The notes under the pieces: model-generated
The model's input: only the letters and a program-made list of their open reading frames with translations
Told to the model about the DNA's origin: nothing
Databases searched by the model: none
Translations under genes and position numbers: made by a program
DNA from: an uncultured Lachnospiraceae bacterium
Lineage (GTDB): Bacteria; Bacillota; Clostridia; Lachnospirales; Lachnospiraceae
Assembly (NCBI GenBank): GCA_951802115.1
Contig: CATOPL010000016.1
Span: forward strand, 1 to 64,000
DNA length: 64,000 nt
Direction: 5' to 3'
Part shown: positions 14,939 to 22,214 of the stretch, one piece after another
Numbering within the stretch: position 1 is the stretch's first letter
Layout: each line of letters starts with the position of its first letter

Positions 14939-16783
14939 ATGATAATCAAAAACAGTATCCGGCAGCTTCTGAGGATGAAAGGAAGGGCAGTTTTGTTTCT
15001 GATGCTGCTTCTTTTGGCATCCGGGCTTTTCAGCCTCGGCAGAGGATTTCAGATCATGAACCAGGAAAAGACAGAAGCATATGAAAGTTCTTTTCAGACA
15101 GTTGGTCTGGTTGAGCAGAAGGCGTCGGCGGTTGAAAGAATAGAGGTATGGAATCCAGCGAAAGGAGAGTACAGAATTTATCCCAGAAATATTTTCGGTT
15201 CATATCATTCGCTGGATGTGCTGAATTTTGAAGGAGCAAATTATCAGTCCGGTCCGGAAAAAAGAGTTACTTATGGAGCGTACCGGCCGGACTACGAGGT
15301 GTATACCAACGGCGGCAATGATATGAAGAGTGGCCTGCGGCTTGGTTTTGTGCTGGAAGTTACGCCTCTTAAGGACGGAGTGATAGATCATACGATGGAA
15401 GTCCGGGTTGAAAAGGTATGGAAGGGTTATGGAATCCGGGAGGGAGATATCATACGGGTATGCGATTACTACAATCCTGAGCCGGATACAATTTATGCGG
15501 ATAAACGATATGTGATGGATTTATATGATGGCTATGATTATCAAGGAGAGGGCGGGCTGCAATTTCATCCGGGAGGGACGATCCAGTCTATGCAGACAGG
15601 GGCGGATGGAAAAAAGATACCGGACGAAGTGGGAGAGGATTATTTTTATGAAGAAGTGACGGCAGATTTCTGGGAATCCGAAAAGAGCAGACGGTGGCGC
15701 AACCTGCTGAAGGTATGGGAATATCCGGAACATATGATTCCGGTTACCGGGACAAGTGATATCGGATTGATGATTCCTTTTTATACAGGGGAGGCATATC
15801 TTAGCTCCGGCAGGGATTTTACGGAGGAAGAATATGAGCAGGGAGAAAAGGTCTGTCTGATTTCGGAGCTTTTTGCAAGGAAGAACGGTCTGGAGATCGG
15901 AGACCAGGTACGGCTTCCATTGCTGGTGGCGGATTATCGTTATTCGGCGGGACGAAACTTTTCTCTCTATGGAAGCGCAGGTTACTCCTATCTGAATGCC
16001 AAAGGGGAACCGTATGAGGTATTTGAGGACAGCCAGTATACAGTAACGGGGATCTACGGCGGGATTGCCGGAATGCTGGAGGAATACGGAATGGGATATC
16101 AGGAAATTATTATTCCCAGCCGTTCGGTTCGGAACAGCGACGAGGATAATATTGTGTCCGCAGGTCCTATGAGGGGCAGCACCACCTCTTTTCAGATTGA
16201 AAACGGAACCATTGAAGAATATATGGCAGAGTGGAACCGGCAGGGAATCGACGACGTGGAGATTACGTTCTATGACAAGGGATACACCGAGCTGGAAGCA
16301 AATATTAACAATATGAAGCAGATTGCCAGGATTCTGATTGCTGTAGGCGTGATTATGGTTTTGATGGTTCTGGGATATTTCTCCTGGATCTTTATTCTGC
16401 GTCAGAGAGAACGAACTGCCATCGAACGTTCTCTGGGGTTTGGGAAACGGCACAGTTTCGGGTCTCTGTTTTGCGGGATTTTTCTCCTGATGCTTCTTGG
16501 AAGCGCCGTCGGATGCTCTGCAGGAAGCTGTCTGGCAGGGAAGCTTGCCGGCGGTCTGGGTCAGACGGTCTACTACGATACTACGTTTGGCAACAGCCAG
16601 AGAACAATGCAGGCAGAAACAATGCAGGAGCGTACAGAGGAAGGCGTTCTGGAAACTCCGTTTCTGGCAGCGCTTCAGAATGCGTTTTTGATTCTGGCGG
16701 CAGGTGCGGGGATTTCCGGTGTGGGGATTGTTCTGAACCTTCGTCAGGAGCCGATGCAGATGTTCGGGAGCAGGAAAGAATAG
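14939..16783 (+). CDS. FtsX-like ABC transporter permease
   Basis: About 614 residues. One N-terminal membrane helix (GRAVLFLMLLLLASGLFSLG) is followed by a long outer domain of about 430 residues and a C-terminal FtsX block with helices around ILIAVGVIMVLMVLGYFSWI and LFCGIFLLMLLGSAVGCSAG, plus the loop RQRERTAIERSLGFGKRHS that contacts the ATPase. The last helix pair ends in FLILAAGAGISGVGIVLNLR. I choose ATG 14939 because AAGGA (14926-14930) lies 8 bases before it; ATGs at 14918 and 14933 are alternatives. The outer domain shows aromatic, acidic repeats but no recognised enzyme. It completes the transporter with the two upstream genes. Confidence 0.88.
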   Translation: MIIKNSIRQLLRMKGRAVLFLMLLLLASGLFSLGRGFQIMNQEKTEAYESSFQTVGLVEQKASAVERIEVWNPAKGEYRIYPRNIFGSYHSLDVLNFEGANYQSGPEKRVTYGAYRPDYEVYTNGGNDMKSGLRLGFVLEVTPLKDGVIDHTMEVRVEKVWKGYGIREGDIIRVCDYYNPEPDTIYADKRYVMDLYDGYDYQGEGGLQFHPGGTIQSMQTGADGKKIPDEVGEDYFYEEVTADFWESEKSRRWRNLLKVWEYPEHMIPVTGTSDIGLMIPFYTGEAYLSSGRDFTEEEYEQGEKVCLISELFARKNGLEIGDQVRLPLLVADYRYSAGRNFSLYGSAGYSYLNAKGEPYEVFEDSQYTVTGIYGGIAGMLEEYGMGYQEIIIPSRSVRNSDEDNIVSAGPMRGSTTSFQIENGTIEEYMAEWNRQGIDDVEITFYDKGYTELEANINNMKQIARILIAVGVIMVLMVLGYFSWIFILRQRERTAIERSLGFGKRHSFGSLFCGIFLLMLLGSAVGCSAGSCLAGKLAGGLGQTVYYDTTFGNSQRTMQAETMQERTEEGVLETPFLAALQNAFLILAAGAGISGVGIVLNLRQEPMQMFGSRKE

Positions 16784-16819
16784 ATAGAAAACTGTAAAAA
16801 GCTGTCAACAGAAAAGATA

Positions 16820-16847
16820 TTGACAAAATATTTAAAAATGTTATTAT
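16820..16847 (+). promoter_or_regulatory. promoter for the DUF6612-like lipoprotein
   Basis: TTGACA (16820-16825), 16 bases, TATTAT (16842-16847). The decamer CTGTCAACAG (16802-16811) lies just upstream. Confidence 0.6.
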
Positions 16848-16893
16848 GGACTGGCGAGGAGATTTCCTGAGTAAAGAAAAAGGAGAGAAGATT

Positions 16894-17829
16894 ATGAAAA
16901 AGAGAAACAGATTTCTGGCGCTGATTCTGACTGCGGCTTTGTCCATGTCAATGGCTGCATGCGGAAGCAGCGGCGCTGACAGCGAGACATCAGGAGATGC
17001 AGGCGTGGAGACAGAAGCAGAAGGCGGCGCTGCAGAGGAGACAGAAGCTCCGGCAGAGCAGGAAGAAGCTGCGGATCCTTTTGCAGCTGCACAGGAGAAT
17101 ATGGCATCCGTTACCAGTCTTGATGCATCATTGAATATGGAGATGGACATGACAATGAGCGCTGACGGACAGGAACAGAACTTGGAAAGCGTTACGACGA
17201 TGGAGATGAGCTGCATCTATGATCCTCTGCAGATAAAGATGGATATGACGGTGGATGCCGGCGAGGCGGGAAGCGCAACTACAAGTATTTATATGGAAAA
17301 TACAGATGACGGCTATATGGCGTACATGAATGACGGCAGCGGCTGGCAGTCCCAGCAGATCTCTGCAGCTGAGATAGATGAATACGATTTCAGTACGGAT
17401 ATGAGTCTTTATCTGAATGGAAATTATAATTTCCAGGCAGAAGGAAAAGATGAAGTAGACGGTGCAGCTGCATATAAATATACAGGAGCTATTACCGGCG
17501 ATGAGATGAAAGAACTGATGCTTTCCTCCGGAGCTCTGAATTCTGTCAGCCAGTTTGGTGTTGATACCAGTCAGATTGACGGGATGCTGGACGGCCTGGG
17601 GGACCTGAAAATTGATCTGTGGATTGATGAGGCAACCCTTTATCCGGTCAAATATGAGATTGATATGACTGAGCCGATGAATACGCTGATGGGCAACATG
17701 GTCGAAGCTCTGGGCGAGCAGGCGCAGGGAGTATCCATGAGCATTCCGAAGATGGTGATGAGCATGACCTGTTCTAACTATAATGGTGTGACAGAGATTG
17801 TTGTTCCTGAGGAAGCAAAAGCGAACTAA
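16894..17829 (+). CDS. lipoprotein, DUF6612-like (LolA/LppX-type fold likely)
   Basis: A 311-residue secreted lipoprotein. The signal peptide ends in a lipobox (SMSMAAC, lipid-bound Cys at about 22) and is followed by a low-complexity acidic Glu/Ala linker. The body, with repeated short strands such as SLNMEMDMTMSADGQ and later DLKIDLWIDEATLYPVKYEI, fits the DUF6612 family of Gram-positive lipoproteins that resemble LolA/LprG lipid-binding folds. AAAGGAGAG precedes the ATG. It has its own promoter and a terminator behind it, so it may be regulated apart from the ABC transporter upstream, though both are cell-envelope genes. Confidence 0.82.
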   Translation: MKKRNRFLALILTAALSMSMAACGSSGADSETSGDAGVETEAEGGAAEETEAPAEQEEAADPFAAAQENMASVTSLDASLNMEMDMTMSADGQEQNLESVTTMEMSCIYDPLQIKMDMTVDAGEAGSATTSIYMENTDDGYMAYMNDGSGWQSQQISAAEIDEYDFSTDMSLYLNGNYNFQAEGKDEVDGAAAYKYTGAITGDEMKELMLSSGALNSVSQFGVDTSQIDGMLDGLGDLKIDLWIDEATLYPVKYEIDMTEPMNTLMGNMVEALGEQAQGVSMSIPKMVMSMTCSNYNGVTEIVVPEEAKAN

Positions 17830-17845
17830 AAAACAAAAGAAAGAT

Positions 17846-17901
17846 ATCCTCTCGGAAATCTGTATTCTGACAGTGTCGGCAGATTCCTGAGAGGATTTTT
17901 T
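17846..17901 (+). terminator. intrinsic terminator after the lipoprotein gene
   Basis: ATCCTCTCGGAAATCTG pairs with CAGATTCCTGAGAGGAT (one mismatch and a long loop), followed by TTTTTT. Confidence 0.8.
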
Positions 17902-17962
17902 GGATTCATATTTTTCGCGCAACCCAGCCTTGCCAATTATCTAAAAAGGTGATAGACTATAG

Positions 17963-18055
17963 CCAGAGCGTGTTTGAAAATTCATTTCCGCTGTCTGCAC
18001 ATTCCGCAAATTGTGGCAAACGACCGGTGGAAAGTAATTTTCAAACACACTCTGG
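17963..18055. repeat. long inverted repeat (MITE-like element)
   Basis: The 29-base arm at 17963-17991 (CCAGAGCGTGTTTGAAAATT...) matches the reverse complement of 18027-18055 at 25 of 29 bases, with a 35-base G/C-richer centre. Outer bases ATAGACT (17952-17958) and AGTCTAT (18089-18095) extend the symmetry, giving a possible element of about 145 bp. No open frame is inside it. Confidence 0.65.
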
Positions 18056-18125
18056 TGTACTGGCTGGCTGACAATCAGACAGTATACTAGTCTATGAGGC
18101 ACACCAATCGACAGGAGGAATTGCA

Positions 18126-18575
18126 GTGATAGAAGCAACGAGCTGCGGCGGTGTGGTAATATTTCGCGGAAAGATTCTGCTTTTGTACAAAAATTACAAG
18201 AATAAGTATGAAGGCTGGGTATTGCCGAAAGGAACTGTAGAACCGGGTGAGGAACACTGCCAGACAGCGGTACGTGAAGTTCGGGAAGAAACAGGAGTTG
18301 ATGCAAGAATTGTAAAATACGTCGGAAAGAGTCAGTATACGTTCAATGTGCCGGAGGATGTGGTGGAGAAGGATGTACACTGGTATCTGATGACGTCAGA
18401 CAGTTATTACAGTAAACCACAGCGTGAAGAATACTTTATGGACTCCGGATATTACAAATATCATGAAGCATATCATCTGCTGAAATTTCCGAATGAGAAG
18501 CAGATCCTGGAAAAAGCCTACAATGTGTATATTGAGATGAAGAAAAGTAATCTCTGGGGGAATCGTAAACAGTAG
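18126..18575 (+). CDS. Nudix hydrolase
   Basis: A 149-residue protein with a perfect Nudix box, Gx5Ex7REUxEExGU, from G36 to V58 (REVREETGV at 50-58). Nudix enzymes use the box glutamates to bind Mg2+ and cleave nucleoside diphosphates linked to another group. The start GSVVIF-like strand and an aromatic C-terminal half are consistent with the MutT/diadenosine-polyphosphate group, but substrate cannot be told. The start codon is GTG at 18126 behind a strong AGGAGG. A repeat element lies directly upstream (17963-18095) and a terminator follows, so it is probably transcribed alone. Confidence 0.9.
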   Translation: MIEATSCGGVVIFRGKILLLYKNYKNKYEGWVLPKGTVEPGEEHCQTAVREVREETGVDARIVKYVGKSQYTFNVPEDVVEKDVHWYLMTSDSYYSKPQREEYFMDSGYYKYHEAYHLLKFPNEKQILEKAYNVYIEMKKSNLWGNRKQ

Positions 18576-18617
18576 AGAACATGTTTTTCCTGTTTTCTGC
18601 TGTCATGAATAAGAGAA

Positions 18618-18646
18618 GGGGTTGTTGGCAACGACAGCCTCTTTTT
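18618..18646 (+). terminator. intrinsic terminator after the Nudix gene
   Basis: GGTTGTTG, loop GCAA, CGACAGCC (two G-T pairs), followed by TCTTTTT. The tail overlaps a perfect 20-bp palindrome at 18637-18656 (GCCTCTTTTT and its complement), so the site could stop transcription from both directions. Confidence 0.75.
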
Positions 18647-18666
18647 AAAAAGAGGCAGGATAGAAG

Positions 18667-18996
18667 ATGAGATGGTATCAGGATCTGTATCTGGGTCCGA
18701 ATGCAGGACAGAATATTAGCAATATCAGGAAGAAGGCAGCTTCCGGTCAATGGATGGCAGGAATTTATTATATAACACTGGCTTCGGTTCCGGGGAATCT
18801 TCTGGATATTTTCCATAATGGAATGCTCAGGCAGCCTCTGTTTCTGCAGAGACAGTGTTTGGATGTCATCGGGATAGCGCAGGGCAGGATGGAAGCGCTC
18901 AGACTTGCCGAACAGATCATATGGGACCTGTACCGGAACACAGAAGGGTTCGACATCCGGTCTTACTTTCGATCAGAGGATTTTGTGGAGGATTAA
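18667..18996 (+). CDS. conserved hypothetical protein, 109 aa
   Basis: A 109-residue soluble protein without a family I can name (starts MRWYQDLYLGPNAGQNI, middle IYYITLASVPGNLLDIFHNG). GGCAGGATAG lies before the ATG. It is encoded directly upstream of the DUF2953 and GerW genes, and the three appear to form one unit, so a link to sporulation or germination is possible but only by position. No membrane helix, no metal motif. Confidence 0.7.
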   Translation: MRWYQDLYLGPNAGQNISNIRKKAASGQWMAGIYYITLASVPGNLLDIFHNGMLRQPLFLQRQCLDVIGIAQGRMEALRLAEQIIWDLYRNTEGFDIRSYFRSEDFVED

Positions 18997-19007
18997 ATAA
19001 CATCTGT

Positions 19008-20024
19008 ATGCTGCATGTCATATTGTTAATTTTTAAAATATTGGGAATCATTTTTCTTGTAGCAGTCGGACTCGTTCTGCTGATTTTGTATGCGGTGTTA
19101 TTTGCGGCGGTTTCCTACCGCGCGGATATAAGAAAAAAGGAAAATCTAAAAGTTGTGTTTTTTGCATCCTGGCTTTTTCGGGTTGTGACAGTCCGGTTTT
19201 TCCTGAACAGCGAGAATCACTGGGAGCCGGAATTTCAGATGCGGTTGCTGGGTTATCCGATGTGGAAGAATACAGAAAAAGAGTCAAGATGGAAAAGGCT
19301 GAAGCAGTTTCGAACATGGATCAAAAAGAAATTTGCGTCGTGGCGAAAGAGGAAAAGAAAGACAGAAGAAGGAAAGGACAACAGAGAGTTCCGCATAGAT
19401 GAAAGCCTGGCTCAGAACAGAAAAACGCTGACTCAGAAGCCGGCAGAGAGTTCCGAAAATCTGGCAGAAGAGAGCGGCAGGCATCAGGAAGACGGTATTC
19501 AGAGTTCAGATCATGAAAAAACAACAGGATCATCAGATTATACAGAACGTCAGAAAAAGAGAACGATCTTCCGGAAAGTTGTCGATACGGTTCACAGTAT
19601 CTGCAGAAAAGTAAAACAGATCTGGAAAAAAATAACAGGACCGGAAAATGTGTTTCGAAAGCTTCGAAATCAAATAAGCGGTTTTTTGGAGTTCTGGAAT
19701 CTGGAGGAACACGTACGCGCCAGAAAAAAAATATGGAGTGAGTTTCAGTATCTGTGGAAAAAATCAAGGCCCAAAAAGGTCAGAGGAAGGATTGTCTTTG
19801 GTTTTTCTGATCCCGCTGATACGGGACTCTGTATGGGGGCTGTGGGTATGCTGTGCGCATGGTATCCCAAAAAGCTGGAGATCATTCCGAATTTTGAGAG
19901 AGAGATTTTGGAAGGAGAACTGCTGATCAGAGGAAAAGTGCGTTTTTACGTGTTTGTCCGTGTATTATGGAGAGTTTACAGAGATAAGGATATTCGTCAT
20001 ATGTATCGGCATTGGCGGGAATGA
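19008..20024 (+). CDS. DUF2953 domain-containing membrane protein
   Basis: A 338-residue protein: one N-terminal membrane helix (FKILGIIFLVAVGLVLLILY), a beta segment, a long, strongly charged and probably disordered middle (about residues 95-200, rich in Lys, Glu and Arg), and a C-terminal DUF2953 part (FGFSDPADTGLCMGAVG...) ending in a RFYVFVRVLW strand. DUF2953 genes commonly precede gerW/ytfJ in spore formers, as here, where gerW starts 12 bases later. The ATG at 19008 is the first suitable start; its GGAGG is about 16 bases away, farther than usual, so the start is less certain. Confidence 0.82.
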   Translation: MLHVILLIFKILGIIFLVAVGLVLLILYAVLFAAVSYRADIRKKENLKVVFFASWLFRVVTVRFFLNSENHWEPEFQMRLLGYPMWKNTEKESRWKRLKQFRTWIKKKFASWRKRKRKTEEGKDNREFRIDESLAQNRKTLTQKPAESSENLAEESGRHQEDGIQSSDHEKTTGSSDYTERQKKRTIFRKVVDTVHSICRKVKQIWKKITGPENVFRKLRNQISGFLEFWNLEEHVRARKKIWSEFQYLWKKSRPKKVRGRIVFGFSDPADTGLCMGAVGMLCAWYPKKLEIIPNFEREILEGELLIRGKVRFYVFVRVLWRVYRDKDIRHMYRHWRE

Positions 20025-20036
20025 CAGGAGGTTTTT

Positions 20037-20438
20037 ATGAGCGAAAAAAAAGTCAACAGTTTTGAGACAACCGTTTCTTCCCTGTTTCAGGGGATGGATC
20101 ATTTTATTTCCAGTAAGACGGTAGTAGGAGATGCAATCACAGTCGGAGACACGATTCTTTTGCCTCTGGTAGATGTTTCCTTCGGAGTCGGCGCCGGAGC
20201 CAGTTCCAGCGACAGCAAGAACAACGGTGCGGGCGGGCTGGGAGGAAAAATCTCACCGAGCGCGGTACTGGTGATCAAGGACGGCAATATTCGTCTGGTC
20301 AATGTGAAAAATCAGGATGCGGTGACCAAGATTCTGGATATGGTACCGGATGTAATCAACAAATTTACAGCGGGAAAATCGAAAGACAGTTCTGATCCGG
20401 AAGTGGACAGGGCGGTGGATAAGATTTTGAATTCCTGA
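20037..20438 (+). CDS. gerW: GerW family sporulation protein (YtfJ)
   Basis: A 133-residue protein of the GerW/YtfJ family. The GDTILLPLVDVSFGVGAGAS block and the Gly-rich GAGGLGGKISPSAVLVIKDG block are the family core; a charged tail follows. In Bacillus YtfJ is a forespore protein needed for germination with certain nutrients. AGGAGG precedes the ATG at ideal distance. It lies 12 bases after the DUF2953 gene, an arrangement shared by many spore formers, which supports the view that the organism makes spores. Confidence 0.92.
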   Translation: MSEKKVNSFETTVSSLFQGMDHFISSKTVVGDAITVGDTILLPLVDVSFGVGAGASSSDSKNNGAGGLGGKISPSAVLVIKDGNIRLVNVKNQDAVTKILDMVPDVINKFTAGKSKDSSDPEVDRAVDKILNS

Positions 20439-20505
20439 TCCGGACAGGCTCTGTCAACCGTTCATGTATGCAGGGACGAAGAAGAGAGATAACAGGAATA
20501 AAGAT

Positions 20506-21021
20506 ATGGAGTTAATCAAATATCCAAGAACTCCTCATCTGTCCGGTTCCAGGCTTCAGCCGGGACAGGAGCTGTATGATGATACATGGGGAGAAGTGGT
20601 TCTTATGGCCGGACTTCCCGGTACTGGAAAGGATACCTGGATTCGGGAGAATCTCCCGGAACTGCCGATGATCTCTCTGGATGAAGTCAGAAAAGAGATA
20701 CACATTCTGCCCCGGGAGCCTCAGGGGCCTGTGGCAGCGGCGGCCAGAGAAAAAGCAAGGGAGCATTTGCGCAGGCAGGAGAGTTTTGTGTGGAATGCTA
20801 CCAATGTAACGCCATCGATTCGGGAAAAGCAGATTCGGTTGTTTCAGGCATATCACGCTGCGGTGAGGATTGTCTACCTGGAGACGGAATGGAAAGAGCA
20901 GCTTCGCAGGAATCACAGCCGGGAGGAAACGGTGCCCCAAGAGGAGATCGACAGGATGATGAGGAATCTTGTGCTGCCGGAACGGTTCGAGGCGGAACGG
21001 GTGGAGTGGTTTTGCGTATAA
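20506..21021 (+). CDS. P-loop polynucleotide kinase-like protein with an RNA-ligase-type N-terminus
   Basis: About 171 residues. A P-loop GLPGTGKDTW (around 38-47) and a lid-type segment (NHSREETVPQEEIDRMM) resemble the kinase domain of T4 polynucleotide kinase-like AAA proteins. The first 25 residues (IKYPRTPHLSGSRLQPG) look like the N-terminal tag of RNA ligase / RNA ligase-kinase proteins, but no ligase nucleotidyltransferase domain (KxDG motif) is present. ATG at 20506 has AGGAATAAAG before it; ATG at 20464 would add 14 residues. So it may be a stand-alone kinase of an RNA repair type, or a reduced form of a ligase-kinase fusion. Substrate is unproven. Confidence 0.6.
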   Translation: MELIKYPRTPHLSGSRLQPGQELYDDTWGEVVLMAGLPGTGKDTWIRENLPELPMISLDEVRKEIHILPREPQGPVAAAAREKAREHLRRQESFVWNATNVTPSIREKQIRLFQAYHAAVRIVYLETEWKEQLRRNHSREETVPQEEIDRMMRNLVLPERFEAERVEWFCV

Positions 21022-21107
21022 GACAGAATGCTGGATCGCAGGTGTTTGCTGCAGTACGGAAGATTGGAATGAAATATGCATAAAATGCAGAAAAAGTAAA
21101 ATTTTGC

Positions 21108-21136
21108 TTGCAAATTATAAAAGTTTCTGGTAGAAT
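21108..21136 (+). promoter_or_regulatory. promoter for rpmB
   Basis: TTGCAA (21108-21113), 17 bases, TAGAAT (21131-21136), about 50 bases before the start codon. Confidence 0.6.
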
Positions 21137-21188
21137 GACAAGAGTTATGAGCCTGTAAGGTTCAAATAAGCCTAAGGGAGGTGCAATG

Positions 21189-21374
21189 ATGGCTAAATGT
21201 GCAATTTGTGACAAGAGTGTTCACTTTGGAAACAATGTGAGTCATTCCCATAGAAAATCCAGTAAAATGTGGAGATCCAATGTGAAATCCGTGAAAGTGA
21301 AAGTAAACGGCGGAGCAAAGAAAATGTATGTATGCACTTCTTGCTTAAAGTCCGGTAAAGTGGAAAGAGCTTAA
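21189..21374 (+). CDS. rpmB: 50S ribosomal protein L28 (bL28)
   Basis: A 61-residue protein starting MAKCAICDKSVHFGNNVSHS. The two CxxC pairs (CAIC, CTSC) mark the zinc-binding (C+) form of L28. The second ATG of the ATGATG pair (21189) gives the family start and ideal spacing from GGGAGG. A promoter stands before it and a terminator behind, so it is a single-gene unit. The order rpmB - Asp23 - FakA - recG is the same as in Bacillus and many Clostridia. Confidence 0.96.
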   Translation: MAKCAICDKSVHFGNNVSHSHRKSSKMWRSNVKSVKVKVNGGAKKMYVCTSCLKSGKVERA

Positions 21375-21403
21375 TCGGCTGTCATTTGATAGGACTGCAT
21401 GGA

Positions 21404-21430
21404 GGGGTTGTCGATGTGACAGCCCTTTTT
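21404..21430 (+). terminator. intrinsic terminator after rpmB
   Basis: GGGTTGTC (21405-21412) pairs with GACAGCCC (21418-21425), then TTTTT. Confidence 0.8.
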
Positions 21431-21515
21431 CTTTATTTTGCGGACAATGTGCCATGTATCTGTGCAGCAGTCCTGACAAGTTACCGGCCTGCTGTCGGGA
21501 AGATTCATGCAAGGA

Positions 21516-21662
21516 TCAGCAGCTGAAAAAGCACTGATAACCGCAGAGAATCAGGACAGCAGAAAGGAAGATGCGGAGGAACAGATTGTCTTCCGGTAAA
21601 AACAGAGTGATAAATATCCCGATACCGACCCAGAACAGAATGAAACCGATGGTCTTTTTCAT
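21516..21662 (-). CDS. small membrane protein, 48 aa
   Basis: A minus-strand frame in the gap between rpmB and the Asp23 gene. It encodes MKKTIGFILFWVGIGIFITL... followed by an acidic PEDN turn, a second hydrophobic helix and a Cys-rich end (CGYQCFFSC). This gives two membrane helices with a short loop, a shape common among conserved small proteins of Clostridia. AGGATGG lies before the start codon. The rest of the gap (21431-21515 and 21663-21741) shows nothing else. Coding support is the clean hydrophobic pattern and the start/stop context, not homology I can check. Confidence 0.6.
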   Translation of the reverse strand: MKKTIGFILFWVGIGIFITLFLPEDNLFLRIFLSAVLILCGYQCFFSC

Positions 21663-21741
21663 AAACAGCCATCCTGACAGCAGAAGATGTTTATTCTATT
21701 TATATGCAGGAATTCAGAAAAATAGAAAAAACAAAATTTTA

Positions 21742-21770
21742 TTTCATTTTTGCAGGATATCGGGTATAAT
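21742..21770 (+). promoter_or_regulatory. promoter for the Asp23-FakA operon
   Basis: TTTCAT (21742-21747), 17 bases, TATAAT (21765-21770), 70 bases before the Asp23 start. Confidence 0.55.
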
Positions 21771-21839
21771 AGTTAATAATTATGTGTACTTGTGAAATGG
21801 TGACTGTTTCATAAGAGAATAGAACTGGGAGGTATTCAT

Positions 21840-22196
21840 ATGCAGGGACAGATTAGTACAGAACTTGGCAATATCACAATTGATGCGGATGTGATTGCTA
21901 CTTATGCGGGCTCTGTTGCGATCGGATGCAGCGGGATTGTAGGTATGGCATCGCTGGATATGCGGGATGGTCTGATGAAGCTGTTAAAAAAGGACAGTAT
22001 TAAAAGAGGCATTGAGGTTGCAATTCAGGATAATGAAATCTATCTGGCATTTCATATGATCGTGGCTTACGGAGTCAATATTCCTGTTGTCTCCGAGAAT
22101 CTGATTGATTCCGTCAGATATCAGGTGGAAGCATTTACCGGGATGAAGATTGGAAAAATAGACATCTTTGTAGAAGGCGTAAGAGTGATTGACTAA
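21840..22196 (+). CDS. Asp23/Gls24 family envelope stress response protein (YloU)
   Basis: A 118-residue protein of the Asp23 family: GNITIDADVIATYAGSVAIG..., the GIVGMA turn, and the late DSVRYQVEAFTGMKIGKIDIFVEGV segment are typical. Family members sit near the cytoplasmic membrane and respond to cell-wall stress; in Bacillus the gene is yloU, upstream of the fatty acid kinase gene as here. GGGAGG precedes the ATG at 21840. The next gene starts 18 bases later. Confidence 0.93.
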   Translation: MQGQISTELGNITIDADVIATYAGSVAIGCSGIVGMASLDMRDGLMKLLKKDSIKRGIEVAIQDNEIYLAFHMIVAYGVNIPVVSENLIDSVRYQVEAFTGMKIGKIDIFVEGVRVID

Positions 22197-22214
22197 CGAG
22201 GGAGGAATTGTGTT

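Noticed and set aside
12011-18095. Insertion sequence or transposase
   Set aside because: The inverted repeats have no transposase gene inside or beside them; they are described as MITE-like only.
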